Notes under the pieces: model-generated | What the model was told of the DNA's origin: nothing | What the model saw: only the letters and a program-made list of their open reading frames with translations | The model's database searches: none | Shown: positions 47,958 through 58,894 of the stretch, in pieces | Layout: each line of letters begins with the position of its first letter | How positions within the stretch are numbered: the stretch's first letter is position 1 | Translations under genes and position numbers: made by a program | Assembly: GCA_030867185.1 (NCBI GenBank) | Contig: CM061486.1 | Coordinates: 30,889,501 to 30,953,500 of the forward strand | Reading direction: 5' to 3' | DNA length: 64,000 nt | Source: Tagetes erecta | Lineage: Eukaryota; Streptophyta; Magnoliopsida; Asterales; Asteraceae

Positions 47958-49514
47958 ATGAATCCAAACTCAAACTCAATCACCGGTGACCACCGGTGGA
48001 TTCTTCAAATTCGTCAAACCCTCAACCAAGACGTCGAAGAAGATACCGACATCCCTGTGTGTATATTCAGCGTCCCAACAAGCATAGTGTCGAAAAAACC
48101 AGATTGTTATGTCCCGCAACAAATTGCATTAGGCCCCTATCACCACTTGCAACCCGAGCTATACGGGATGGAAAGATACAAGCTTTCGGCTGCCAAAAGA
48201 TGTCACATGGAACTACAACATAATGGGCTCACGTTTGATCAGGTCATAGATCAATTACGCGCTTTTGAGCTAAAAATTCGAGCTTGTTACCATAAGTATC
48301 TAGATTGTGATGGGGAAACCCTAATTTGGATGATGGCACTTGATGCTTCATTCTTGCTTGAGTTTCTTGATGTTTATGATATAGAAAAAGAAAGATCTTT
48401 CACTAGAGTAACATCAAGAATGTCACATCTTGTTGATGTTTCGTGCCGAAAATTTGCTCATAATGCAATTCTTAGAGATATTGTGATGCTTGAGAATCAA
48501 ATCCCAATTTTTCTGTTAGAAAAGATGCTGGAATTCAAGTTCCAATTCCATGAATCTTCTAAAAAATCTTTAACTTTAATGTTGTTAGGCTTGTATAAAG
48601 AGCTATCGCCATTTAAGGTTTTGGACGAGTGCAATCTTCGATTTAGCGAAGATTGCACTCATTTATTAGGGTTTCTATACAACATGATGGTGGATCCTCA
48701 AATCAAAGATCAACATCATGATCAAATGACTTATGAATGTGACGATCAAGAACAGGTACAAGAAAGTCGACACAAACTAAAACGCATCTTTGATCACATA
48801 ATAAGTTTCTTTAAAAGATTGTCACTTTCGGAACCTCTTAAACTAATAGTTTCTAACACACCCATGGCTAGATTCTTGAAACAAGTTGTAAGCAATGATG
48901 AAATCAAACAAGTGTTAAATGTGGCTAGTAATGATAAATCTCCATTAATGGAGGAAATTTCAATTCCTTCGGTTAGTGATCTTGTTAAAGCCGGGTTAGG
49001 GTTTTCCCCCTCATCGGGCGGGATCTTTACAATTGATTTTGATGAGAAATCGTCAATGCTCTTTCTACCCATTGTTAGTGTTGATGTAAACACAGATGTG
49101 GTGTTGAGAAACTTGGTAGCCTATGAGGTATGTAACGCGTCTGGACCTTTGATCCTAACGCGTTACACTGAGTTAATGAATGGGATTATTGATACTAAAG
49201 AAGATGCAAAGCTGCTAAGAGAAAAAGGGATCATAGTGAACAGATTGAAGAGTGATGAAGAGGTTGCTAATTTGTGGAATGGGATGAGCGGGTCTGTGAG
49301 ATTGACTAAAGTACCCTTTTTGGACAAGGTGATTGGAGATGTTAACATGATTTATGGAAGAAAATGGAGGGTTAAAATAGGGAAGTTCTTCAATGTTTAT
49401 GTGTATGGTTCTTGGCAAATTCTTGCATTTGTTGCTGCTGTTTTAGTTTTGTTCTTGATGTCTGTAGAGGTAGTTTCTTCTGTAACTAAATGTATTCTTA
49501 CGGCTCTTATATAA
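47958..49514 (+). CDS. DUF247 (UPF0481) plant membrane protein
   Basis: A single exon encodes 518 residues, normal for this plant-specific family. The N-terminal part shows family landmarks: IFSVPTSIVSKKPDCYVPQQ, ALGPYHHLQPELYGMERYK, MALDASFLLEFLDVYD and DIVMLENQIPIFLLEKM. The middle contains SVSDLVKAGLGFSP and FLPIVSVDVNTDVVLRNLVA. One strong hydrophobic span ends the protein (QILAFVAAVLVLFLMSVEVV), so it is probably anchored at a membrane by its C-terminus. The biochemical function is not established for most members; some grass homologues act in self-incompatibility. The coding sequence holds a perfect 14-bp hairpin at 48627-48660. No frame damage is seen. Confidence 0.93.
   Translation: MNPNSNSITGDHRWILQIRQTLNQDVEEDTDIPVCIFSVPTSIVSKKPDCYVPQQIALGPYHHLQPELYGMERYKLSAAKRCHMELQHNGLTFDQVIDQLRAFELKIRACYHKYLDCDGETLIWMMALDASFLLEFLDVYDIEKERSFTRVTSRMSHLVDVSCRKFAHNAILRDIVMLENQIPIFLLEKMLEFKFQFHESSKKSLTLMLLGLYKELSPFKVLDECNLRFSEDCTHLLGFLYNMMVDPQIKDQHHDQMTYECDDQEQVQESRHKLKRIFDHIISFFKRLSLSEPLKLIVSNTPMARFLKQVVSNDEIKQVLNVASNDKSPLMEEISIPSVSDLVKAGLGFSPSSGGIFTIDFDEKSSMLFLPIVSVDVNTDVVLRNLVAYEVCNASGPLILTRYTELMNGIIDTKEDAKLLREKGIIVNRLKSDEEVANLWNGMSGSVRLTKVPFLDKVIGDVNMIYGRKWRVKIGKFFNVYVYGSWQILAFVAAVLVLFLMSVEVVSSVTKCILTALI
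48627..48660. repeat. Perfect 14-bp hairpin inside the DUF247 coding sequence
   Basis: GAGTGCAATCTTCG, a 6-nt spacer (ATTTAG), then the exact complement CGAAGATTGCACTC. It encodes ECNLRFSEDCTH in the protein. Confidence 0.95.
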
Positions 49515-51151
49515 TTATATGAAGTAATTGAGAACTTAAACTATTTTAGGTTGTGAAATCAACTTAAAAAATCTAATTAATTTGTGAAGACTTACGTACA
49601 ATGAATCATTATGTTCTCCTCTTGATAAAATTTATTAATTTAGAAAAGTTAGATTTAAATAATCTAAACTTTTATCTATTACCCATTAATAATCTAATTA
49701 ACTCGGAATATCTTAACACGTCTTCACTTTTTAACCATTACCATTAGCATTCTCACTCGATCTGACTTAATTTAGTTGGCTGGCCTGCTAAATTTTTATG
49801 ACATGCAACTCTTTTTAATCTTCTATGCCCATTGTTTTGCAAATTTGATCGTGAGGCAAAACCCTAAACACATGGAAAATTCAAAAAACGAGTTAAATTT
49901 TTTTAACTTATTTATATATTCAAATAAAAGATAAACTAAAAGTAATAATAACATATACAAAAGATTAAAAAAAAGTTTAAAAGGTGTACATAATTTTAAG
50001 TTTCAATTTACAAATTTTTTTTAGTTATGGTGCTTTCATTTTCAATAGTTCTATAGTTCTTAATATAATAATAAGTTTTCTCCGTTCTAAAAAATAATAA
50101 ATTTTCTCTTAGTGATCATGCGCTTTCTATATAATTTATGCTGTTTTTACATGGAATTGAAACTTCATTGCAGGAGAACATTTTTGAGTGCACGTACAAC
50201 AGACTAGGACTTAATTTGACGGATTCATTGATGCATGCAACTCGGTCATTTTATTATGTCCACATAACGTAACTTGTCTTCCAACTTGTCATGCACGTTC
50301 CTCTGTTTACTTGGACTAATTTACAGTTGACGACTATAAATGTTGATTTCCATTTATCCCTGATTCTACATTTTTTCTAAAAAAACCTATATTTTGTTTT
50401 TAACTACAAGATCGAAAATCTTCGTTTAACTTTCCAAAAGCTTACATGAAGCCGAATAAATTGAATAATCAAAATAAATAAATCATGCTTTATATATAAA
50501 TTGTATAAACCCATAATATGAAAAGCAAACAGAATTCGAATGCACTTTGTAATTAGATTTTTGTCATAATGTTCAAATTTAACATTAGATATTAGTTGTG
50601 GCATTCAAGCTCGCATCATATCTCAATTCCCTTCACAACGTACTTAACCTCTGTTCTTAGCCTTGACATGTCATCGAATCAAATAACCAAGAGATCAAAT
50701 ACCTAGCTAAATTATTGGGTAACCTTTGTAATTTGGGAGCGGATTTGTCACCTAACAATATTGCTATTATCAGTTTATAACGTGTCTTCTTCATTCGTAT
50801 AGGAAAGTTGTCTTTGTTGTTAAACAACGATTTGGATCACGAGACTCACGTGATCATCTTTATTACTCAATCAGGAAGAAAAACCCACATTATATGAGAA
50901 AGTGTCATGGTCAAACCTGAAAAACCTTATTTTTTTTCTCATGTGAAACTTGTGAGCCACACACATTTGCCATCAGATCAGACTAGTGGTTGTAGACTTG
51001 TATCATAGGAAAGTTGTTTTTAATGAGGACGTTAGATCTTTGTGTAAATAAATATTTTTGTCCCCATTCCATACTAGATTGGACGATTATCATTGTCGGA
51101 GGAGTTATATGTTGAGTATAACCAGCTAATTGACAACTTTTTGCACTGGAT
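49515..51151. other. Spacer, no gene seen
   Basis: This holds the 3' flank of the DUF247 gene followed by AT-rich sequence. The short minus-strand frame at 50404-50604 has no recognised feature. Confidence 0.5.
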
Positions 51152-51666
51152 TGAAATTTAAATCTTGTAGTTTGTTAAAGGAAACTATACTAATTGTATA
51201 CCTTCCTAATATAGAAGGTCGGTTACCTTCTACCCATTCACATGGTGACACGTGGTCCAACCACGTGTTGTCATGTGTCGTCCAATTTTTTTTACTTTTT
51301 AGTATTTACGGTTTTAGTTCTCGACTTTTAATAATTGACATTTTAGCCCTTGATGAGTTTTCGACTTTGTTCTCTTACTCTACTTTGACATATAATACTA
51401 CTTCAACATTCCGAATTTGACTGGGTTATCGTTTTGACTTCTAATTTTCAAATTTCTTTTCCTTTTAATGTTTGACATATTACGGCATTGTATCGTGACA
51501 TACGTGACGTGATACTTTTTCTTAGCAACGCAGTGATAAAGTCACATACGCAAGACATGAACGTCTGACCCGGCCGCTGCAACGCGCGGCCCGGTCTAAT
51601 ATCTAGTTTCTAAAGATAATTGAAAGTTTAAATCTTGCAGTTTGTTAAAAGAAAATTGTACTAATG
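51152..51666. repeat. About 47-bp direct repeat flanking a Helitron-like insert
   Basis: TTGAAATTTAAATCTTGTAG.. (from 51152) and TTGAAAGTTTAAATCTTGCA.. (from 51620) are the same sequence with a few changes. Each continues AGTTTGTTAAA and ends with a TACTAAT-type motif. They lie on either side of 51204-51606. Confidence 0.75.
51204..51606 (+). mobile_element. Helitron-like element, GC-rich 3' hairpin type
   Basis: The 3' end has CCGGCCGC..GCGCGGCCCGG, able to form a stem, followed by TCTAATATCTAG and a T, as in Helitrons. The 5' end is taken as TCCTAATATAGAAGGTCGG, but the preceding base is T and not the expected A, so the start is uncertain. It is about 403 bp and non-coding. Confidence 0.55.
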
Positions 51667-52404
51667 TCAAGGTTGTTACGAATTTAACAAACGTGTAGTT
51701 AGTCACAAGAAGTTTGCCATACGACTGTGGAGCATGGAAAACTATTCTCGTATCTCATAAAAGAAAACTAGGTTAGGGTGATAGAATAGAAATAGAATTG
51801 GACTACAGTCTACAAGTACACTAAAATATTTGTTTTCACCAATTAGGAAGGCCATAAGCTATTTCAAAGATTGTATTGTAGGCTTCATGTGATACAACAC
51901 ATAAATACGGTTTATACATTGTCTATAAACATACACGATAAGACATGAACACAAAACTTATAAACACATACATGTGACATGATAATTTATCATGTATTTT
52001 TCCACAAAATAAACATATTTAATTATGCAATGTTAACACCATAAGACTCCAGAAACAAGCATTTAAAAACATGTTTAGCGAAACAAAATCCTATCATATA
52101 CTAACGAGTGCATATCAAATAAACGTTTAACCTTTTAAGACACAAAAATTAATCGATCGATTTATGACTGTTTGTTTAAAACACAAAACCTAATATTCTA
52201 ATAAAAACTATTCTAAGCAGCTGATAAAAGTTTATGTAGATTCTTCATAACGCGTCTAAAATTATTCGCCTACACAGACATAAATTGTAAAAATTCCACA
52301 AACAAACCGACTTTGCAAATTATCATCACATAATAATTTAAATTTTATGTAGTGCTTACAAGGTACACGTGTCTCTTCCACAAGAACTCCTTACTCATGT
52401 GATC
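51667..52404. other. Spacer, no gene seen
   Basis: This is AT-rich sequence with no coding region or repeat end that I can recognise. Confidence 0.5.
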
Positions 52405-52622
52405 TAAGGGTGGTGGGTGTGGGGTGCGGGTACCCATGCGGGTAGCCCGTACCCGCGCGGTAACACCGCCGCCGCCCCCGCGGGTAGCGGTGCGGGTAGT
52501 AGGTCACGGGCATGGGTACCCGTTGAAACTTTCTGATTTTTGACCGTTGGTAGGTGGGCCCCCTTGACCCAACGGCTTTTTTTTTTTAAACGGCTATTTT
52601 TAAAAAAAAAAAAATTTTACAC

Positions 52623-52630
52623 TATAAATA
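52623..52630 (+). promoter_or_regulatory. TATA box candidate of the Harbinger ORF1 gene
   Basis: TATAAATA sits 93 bp upstream of the start codon, inside the element. The element therefore appears to bring its own promoter. Confidence 0.5.
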
Positions 52631-52715
52631 TTACACCCCATTTCATTTTATAATTCACAAAAAAAACACTCTCTTTAATCTCAAATACTCAAACAAACCC
52701 CAATATTATTTTCCC

Positions 52716-54082
52716 ATGGATGCTCCAAGAAGATCAACATCCAGAGGCGGTTCACAAAAAAGATCCGGTCGAGGACGGGGCACCGGTTTGAGTCGGGGTT
52801 CGGGATCAAGTGACCCTCCTCCTTATTTCCCACAAATGCATCAACAACAACCCCAATTCCCGATGATGCAATCAGCACCGGGTCATCAATTTAATTACTC
52901 ACTCCAAGACGACTGGTCGTTCGACCCGTTTGGGGCTCGGTTCAATACGCCACAACCAAGGGATCAATATAGCCAAGGAAGCCGAGCAAATTATATCGAT
53001 TATAACGATTATAACGATTATAACGATTATGAAGCCGAGGAAAACCAAGATGTTGTGCCCGAGACACAACAATTTCAAAACATTCACGTTGATGATGATG
53101 ATGATGATGATCAAGAAGAAAATTTGGCGGGCGAGAGGGCTAAAAAAGTTCAAAAATTTGCTGGTCGAGCCGAACGGCAAATTTGGACTCCTAATCAAGA
53201 GGAGAATTTGGCGAAAGCTTGGGTGCATATTTCCGTCGATAAAAAAGTCGGAAATCAACAACCGAGAGATGGTTTTTGGAAACGGGTTTTAAAACATTAT
53301 GCAACTCTCGAAGGTGGTAGCACCCGGACACATCATCAACTCAATTCTAAGTGGACCAGTTTGAATACAAAATTGGCTGCCTTCAACTCTACTTATATCA
53401 ACGCGGTATGTTTTAAATATATTTACATACTAAAATATTGTTTTTATTAGCTTTATTTACATACTAAAATATATTATTTATTAACTTTATTTAGGCGCGT
53501 GTGATTGGTAGCGGAGGATCGGATAAAGATGTTCTTATGAAGGCGTTGAGTGATTACCAAACAAGATACAAGACGCATTTCAGTCACATTAAGGCTTGGG
53601 ATATTGTGAAAACGCAACCGAAATGGCTCGAACAACCGATGCTCGATCAAATTTCAAGCTCCTCCTCCAGGAAAAGAAAATCGACGGACTCCGAGAACGC
53701 ATCCACAAATGACGATGCTCACACCGCTCATTTTCCCGACCTCAACGAAGACGCCACACCACCGCCACCTCATCGTCATAAGGGGAAATCAAAGAAGGGT
53801 GGCGAGAGTTCTAGTCACGGTGGGTGGCTCGACAAGTTTACGAGCTACACGTCAAACAAATCGGATTGGTTAAAAAATTTTGTTACCTCCGCAACAAAAA
53901 AACACGAGCGGAGCGTAAAATTGATGGATACGCAAGAACGAATATGCTTGGAGGAAGAGTATGATAACGATCTCAAAAAATTTACAAAATCACACGACCA
54001 CCTATCGGGTGATATGTTGGAGCTAGTGTTGGCCCGTAAACGAGAGATCGCCGCCAAACATGGTTGGACTTGCAATTTTTAG
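52716..54082 (+). CDS. Harbinger ORF1-type Myb/SANT-like DNA-binding protein
   Basis: Two exons (52716-53405 and 53495-54082) give 425 residues without stops. The N-terminus is RGG-type and Gln/Pro-rich (GRGRGTGLSRGSG, MHQQQPQFPMMQ). A repeated YND unit, an acidic HVDDDDDDDQEE stretch and then a Myb/SANT-like tri-helix domain follow at about 150-228 (RQIWTPNQEENLAKAWVHIS ... FWKRVL ... HHQLNSKWTSLN). The C-terminal part (DYQTRYKTHFSHIKAWDIVK, then a Lys/Glu-rich helix) is the region often called NAM-associated. In PIF/Harbinger transposons ORF1 binds DNA and helps carry the transposase into the nucleus. Such genes are commonly mislabelled 'glutathione S-transferase T3-like' in plant annotations. 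The frame is intact, so it could still be expressed, or be on the way to domestication. Confidence 0.85.
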
Positions 54083-54662
54083 GTTTATTTTTTTTTTGTG
54101 TTTGTCTTTTTTCTTTAAATGTTTGTCTTTTTTTTTTAAAAAAAAATTATTGTAATTTGTTAGTTTTTTTTATTTAATGAATGGTTTTTATTATATATTA
54201 TTAATTGTTAGTTTAAAGTTATTATAATAAAAAATTTAAAAAAAAAGTGAGGGTATGAGGGTATTGACACCCACCAAAAAAAAGGGGTGAGGGTAGTGTG
54301 AGGGTAGTTGTGAGTTGGAGGATTATTATTGGTGGGTTGTGAGGGTAGTGGGAGAGTGGATTAACCCACTCCCACCACCCTAACAGGTGCCAACTTCCGC
54401 GCCCAGACCATTTCAAACCACTTTCACTCCCCAAACGTCACTTCAACGCGCCACATACAACACCTCAGACACTTCACATCCCCCATAAGCGCGTGACCAC
54501 AAACACCTTTCATTGTTACGCACCGCCCATAGCTTAACCCACCCGGACCCATCTCCGAATCAAAAAGCCGTTGTTTTCATCAACCAACGTCCGGTAATTT
54601 ATACAATCACCCTTACTAACAAACCTTATTACACTTGTGCCATCACCTTTAATTCAAACTCC

Positions 54663-54670
54663 TATATAAA
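54663..54670 (+). promoter_or_regulatory. TATA box candidate of the serine-rich protein gene
   Basis: TATATAAA lies 99 bp upstream of the ATG at 54762, in a leader with TTTCTTCTTC-type pyrimidine tracts. Found by eye. Confidence 0.5.
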
Positions 54671-54761
54671 CGATGCTTTCTGTTACTCTAGGTTTGCCCA
54701 ACTGAACACCTAAATCCCCAATTTCTCATTTCTTCTTCATCAATCAATTCAGCATATTGAA

Positions 54762-55415
54762 ATGATATCGTCGGAGAAACACAAATCCGTTGGATCATCA
54801 ACCATCCGAAGCGCTTGTCAACGATCAATTTCACCGTCTGGTAGGTTCTGTTCTTCCACAATTTCATCATCTTCATCCTCCTCTGGTTTCACATCTTCCA
54901 TGTCCAATTTCTCATCGAAAAGATCCACATCTCCGAACAGAATCAGCGTGCGACGCAGTTACGTTTCTTCATCTCCTTCCGTTCGATTCACACTCGATCA
55001 TCGACACACGTCTCCAAATCGTTCCAACAACATGAACGTGAAAATGAATTACGATCCTAATAACAACAATAACATTAACAAAGGCAATAAGGTGTGGAGT
55101 CATGGATCGAAGAAGACGTGTTTGTGTTCACCGACGACGCATCCTGGATCGTTCCGGTGTAGTTTGCATAAAAACTCGAATTCACGGAATGGAAACGGTG
55201 ATCATGATAATACGGTGTCGTATCGGAATCATAGATTGCATGCTCGGAGATCTGCAATGACGAATTCGCTTGTTAGGATCGGGACTGTTGAAGGTGATCT
55301 GGTGAAACGAGCGTTGGCCGCTTTGATTCGGCCATCGTCGCATCAACAGCGACGGCGATGTGATTTTAAGCCGCGGCCTAGCCGGTTGTCTGTTATGTCA
55401 AAAGCCGATGATTGA
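54762..55415 (+). CDS. Serine-rich plant protein
   Basis: A single exon encodes 217 residues with no signal peptide or membrane span. The first 85 residues are Ser-rich with repeated SP/TSPNR motifs (RSISPSGRF, RSTSPNRISV, RHTSPNRS), plausible phosphorylation sites. The conserved centre is KKTCLCSPTTHPGSFRCSLH, with four regularly placed cysteines and histidines. The tail is basic and helical (DLVKRALAALIRPSSHQQRR). That centre and tail are typical of plant 'serine-rich protein-related' sequences, whose function is not established. The Cys/His cluster could bind metal (inference). The start codon follows a TATA box and leader at normal distances. Codon use looks host-like, and the gene sits 380 bp downstream of the Harbinger element without overlap. 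Confidence 0.85.
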   Translation: MISSEKHKSVGSSTIRSACQRSISPSGRFCSSTISSSSSSSGFTSSMSNFSSKRSTSPNRISVRRSYVSSSPSVRFTLDHRHTSPNRSNNMNVKMNYDPNNNNNINKGNKVWSHGSKKTCLCSPTTHPGSFRCSLHKNSNSRNGNGDHDNTVSYRNHRLHARRSAMTNSLVRIGTVEGDLVKRALAALIRPSSHQQRRRCDFKPRPSRLSVMSKADD

Positions 55416-57305
55416 TCGCGACGACGTTTAGTTTCGTAGTAAGCTTTTGCCTACCAGTCATCATGTCATAGTTGTGCAGTTAGAAGATAGAAGATGGAAC
55501 CAGTTTTGTAGATTTATTTTGATTTTATTGAATGAGTTAAGTTTTTTTTGGTAAATAGTGAAAAGTTGAAAACCTTAATGTGGTTGATTTTGGATGATTG
55601 AAGAAATAACCTGAAAGTTGTTTTTGTTTTGGATGGTTATAATAATAAAGTGTGTGACATGTGTCTTTGGTATGGTCAGTTGGTGGACTAGACTAGATCT
55701 TTTGAAAAGTATGAAGTTATTAAATGATTAATTATTTGTGTATGTTAAAGATGGGTGGTTTATTTAATAATTTTTAGTTTGGGCTTTTTCTTTTTCATAA
55801 TATATACACCATTTGGTATACTTTTATAAATTCCCAATTCACATGTATGCGTTGTGAGTGGTGAGTGATTAAAATTAAGTCTAACGTGTGAGTGTACTTA
55901 TTCACATTCATGGCTGCTAGATGGTCGCAATTCACACGCATATTCAGAGTATTCACTAGAATGATCTAAACGTAAAATAACTTGGTGACTTTACTCCTTT
56001 TTCACTCACCCGGCACCATCGATTCGAGGGAAGTAGTTGGTAGCTACGCTGGTAAACAGAAACCCACTAAGTTGGAGACTTTGACTTGTGTGTGATGGTG
56101 TAAGACATACTTCACTTCATAAGCGGGTGGAGGGAGCGAGGTGCAAGATGAGAGGCGATGTGTCTTTTTATTTAATTGCAATCCTATATTTTAAATTAAA
56201 CTGCTCCTATGAGACTCAAAGTCTCAATAGCACGTAACAACCAATGACAAGAGGTTGTTTAGGGTGATAAAAAAGAAGTACCTTGATTTTTAAAGAAGGG
56301 TGAGGGCCAAGGGGTGGCAGGTACACAACTAGTGTAGAGTTTGAGATAAAGAGAGAATTCATACGACGTTTGATCGTGGAGTATCTTCTCATCGGTTTCA
56401 CGTTTTCTTTAATTCTTTCTACTCTAATTAAAGAAGTATAATGCATCCGTCTAAGAAATAGTTTAACATGGTTAACGAAAATGATCAACCATACTAACCC
56501 ACGCGACACCAATCCTTTTGACCCTATGATTTCAGGTTACAACAAGCCTAGACGATTTTTCAACATGTCGTTTTGTCTCAACTCTCTCAAAAGATTCTGT
56601 TGTATTGAATAATTAAATAAATGTCTGAATTGTGATTGCACCTAGGGGAGGGGAGGGAAAGTTGACCACAAATTAAGAGACATGTGGCTGAAGTGTGTAA
56701 AGTCCATGTCTCGTGCCAGGGATTAGGGATATAGGAATCAACCACCCAAGTCCCCCCATATATTCAAAATAATTGGCCTCACTTGTCGTCTTGTACCCAA
56801 TCATATCTTAACACACTTGCTTCTTTCTGGCCTCATCTTATACCTTTTGATGCTATGCTATGTTTGCATCCTATGTAATGGCGCTATGTGTGTGGTAAGG
56901 TAGCCTTTTATTTTCGTTATTTTATTTATAGCAACATCTAGCTTCTATATTAATAATTAATATTATACGTTTTGTTAATAATGATAATAACAACTTACGT
57001 GCTTACTTTTGATTATTTTAATAGTCACATCTTAACACATCGACAAATCTGAAAGAATTTGAAGATAAACACATCAAATCTTGACGTTCTTTTCTCACCT
57101 ACACTTATATAATGGTTTAAAAATTAAAATACAATGCGACCAAGATTTGAATTTTATGTTTGTGGGGATTCTTGTTTGATTATTAGAAATTAAAATACAA
57201 TCTTGACGTTCTTGCTTCTTTCTAGGTGCCGGTCAAAAATTGGATTCACGCGAGGCCAACTCAAGCTTTTCGGGGGCCTAAAGGAAAACTTAAATGTGAG
57301 ATCCA
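55416..57305. other. Spacer, no gene recognised
   Basis: This is the 3' flank of the serine-rich gene followed by AT-rich spacer. A 98-codon minus-strand frame (56216-56512) has no recognised domain and is probably chance or an old transposon piece. Confidence 0.45.
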
Positions 57306-57314
57306 TTTTACTAA

Positions 57315-57627
57315 GGGTTATTGGATTTTAATAATCCGAACTTTAATAAATTGGCCGATATTAATCCCAACTTTAAAAATTCCTTGTGGTAGTCCCAACT
57401 TGTAAATTATTTTCCTCTATCGAACCTTTTATAAGTGTGACACAAAAATGGTCGGGTAAGGTTTTAATGAGACACAAAAATGGTCTGGTGGGTTTTTTGA
57501 GTATCCGTTATAAAAGGCTCGATGGAGGAAAATAAATTACAAGTTGGGACTGTCAGAGGGAATTTTTAAAGTTGGGATTAATATCGGCCAATTTATTAAA
57601 GTACGGATTATTAAAATCCAATAACCC
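57315..57627. mobile_element. MULE-type foldback MITE, family A copy 2
   Basis: It starts GGGTTATTGGATTTTAATAA and ends with the complement. TSDs TTTTACTAA (57306-57314) and TTTTATTAA (57628-57636) match at 8 of 9 positions. It is 313 bp and clearly the same family as 11449-11760. Confidence 0.88.
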
Positions 57628-57636
57628 TTTTATTAA

Positions 57637-58202
57637 AAATTATGTTTCTTTTGATATTAAGTTGTAATGCATAAATATTGAAAACCAAAAACTACCCCTG
57701 AATAAACGAACCATAAGGTGAAAGCATCAAATCGAAGAAGTTTGAGTTCAATAGTCATCACTGAAGAATGAATACAGAAATCATTGAGAGCTTGAGTTCA
57801 TCAATCGCCCTGAATTAATGATACATAAAGGTGAAATCAAATCAATGATGAATCGGATCGATGTAGAAATATGTAGCATTATTGACAATATCTATTGATT
57901 TTTTTATCTTGGTTCCCACCCAACAAATAATTAATCTTTTTTTTCAACGGGTGATGAATTGATTTACAATTTTACATGGATCTCAAAGGAAAGTGGTTAA
58001 CAAGCCCGTGGCAACGAGTGTCCGGAGAACCTGAATGTGGCTAACATGTGGGGGTTTATTACTTTATTTTGTCTTCTAAAAGTATACGACCTATTTATTA
58101 TAAGTTTATCCTTTTGATTTTGATGTCATTGCTTGCCTTTAAAGTAATTATTTTTTTTATTATGAGCATGCCAAGAGATAAGAGTTGTGAATTATGGTAA
58201 TA
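57637..58202. other. Spacer, no gene seen
   Basis: A loosely repeated phrase (GAGTTCA..CATCA..GAA) occurs at 57740-57860. No gene or element end is seen. Confidence 0.45.
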
Positions 58203-58205
58203 TAA

Positions 58206-58880
58206 GGGTGATGGGGGCGTATGTGGGAAGAGGATGGACGGGGTCCAACCACGAGCGGGCACACCGCCGCCGTGGCTGGACGGTGAAGCGGGGACGGGGA
58301 TGGGTGGGTTGGAACACCGCTGCGGTGAAGAGAAGTGGAGCTCACTTTTTTGAACGTTGGATCTGGGTTTTGAATGTTTGGAGGTTTTTTATGCTTTGTT
58401 TGGTTGGGTGGTCACGCCTGTGATGGTGCCGGAGAGCCGCCGAAGAGCTGCCGGAGAAGAAACAAAGATGCAGCAGTGATTGATTTGTGGGTAGGTATAA
58501 AACCTTTTTTCAGTTTTAAAAAATTACAGAAATAGTCCTTCTAGAATTTTCATTTACATCAATGACTTAAAAAATTTATAAAACATCTTTTTTTACAAAA
58601 AAAAACACCCACAATTTTTAATAATTTTTTAGTTTTAAACTAGTTAAATATATTTTCATGTATTTTATTTTTAGTGAATTGTAGTTTTGTTTATATTTTT
58701 TATGAAATGTGTTTTTTTTATATAAAAAATGGAATGAGTTAGGGGATGGAATGGTTGTGGCGCCATCAATGGTTGGAGTTTTAGGGGATGAAATGGTTGA
58801 TAAAGAAGGTGCTAGGTGGCAAATTTTAATTGATGGATTGTTAGGGGATGAAGGGGATGGAATGGACCACCCCCTCACCC
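58206..58880. mobile_element. Harbinger-type non-autonomous element
   Basis: The ends are GGGTGATGGGGGCG and the complement of GGGTGAGGGGGTGG. TAA flanks both sides (58203-58205 and 58881-58883). The termini resemble those of the ORF1-bearing element at 52408-54380. It is 675 bp with no credible gene. Confidence 0.7.
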
Positions 58881-58894
58881 TAATATACTTATTA

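Larger units (their letters stand above)
52408..54380 (+). mobile_element. PIF/Harbinger element carrying only ORF1
   Basis: The ends are GGGTGGTGGGTGTGGGGTGC at 52408 and the complement of GGGTGGTGGGAGTGGG at 54380. TAA flanks both sides (52405-52407 and 54381-54383). The termini and 3-bp TSD are those of PIF/Harbinger elements. The 1973-bp interior contains one two-exon Myb-like gene and no DDE transposase. The left subterminal region is very GC-rich with repeated GCGGGTA motifs. Confidence 0.87.

Noticed and set aside
56216..56512. 98-codon minus-strand frame
   Set aside because: No recognisable domain; it might be an old retroelement piece, but the evidence is too thin.
58187..58423. 78-codon Gly/Arg/Trp-rich frame in the Harbinger-type element
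   Set aside because: It spans the terminal inverted repeat and a GC-rich subterminal patch; the composition explains it.
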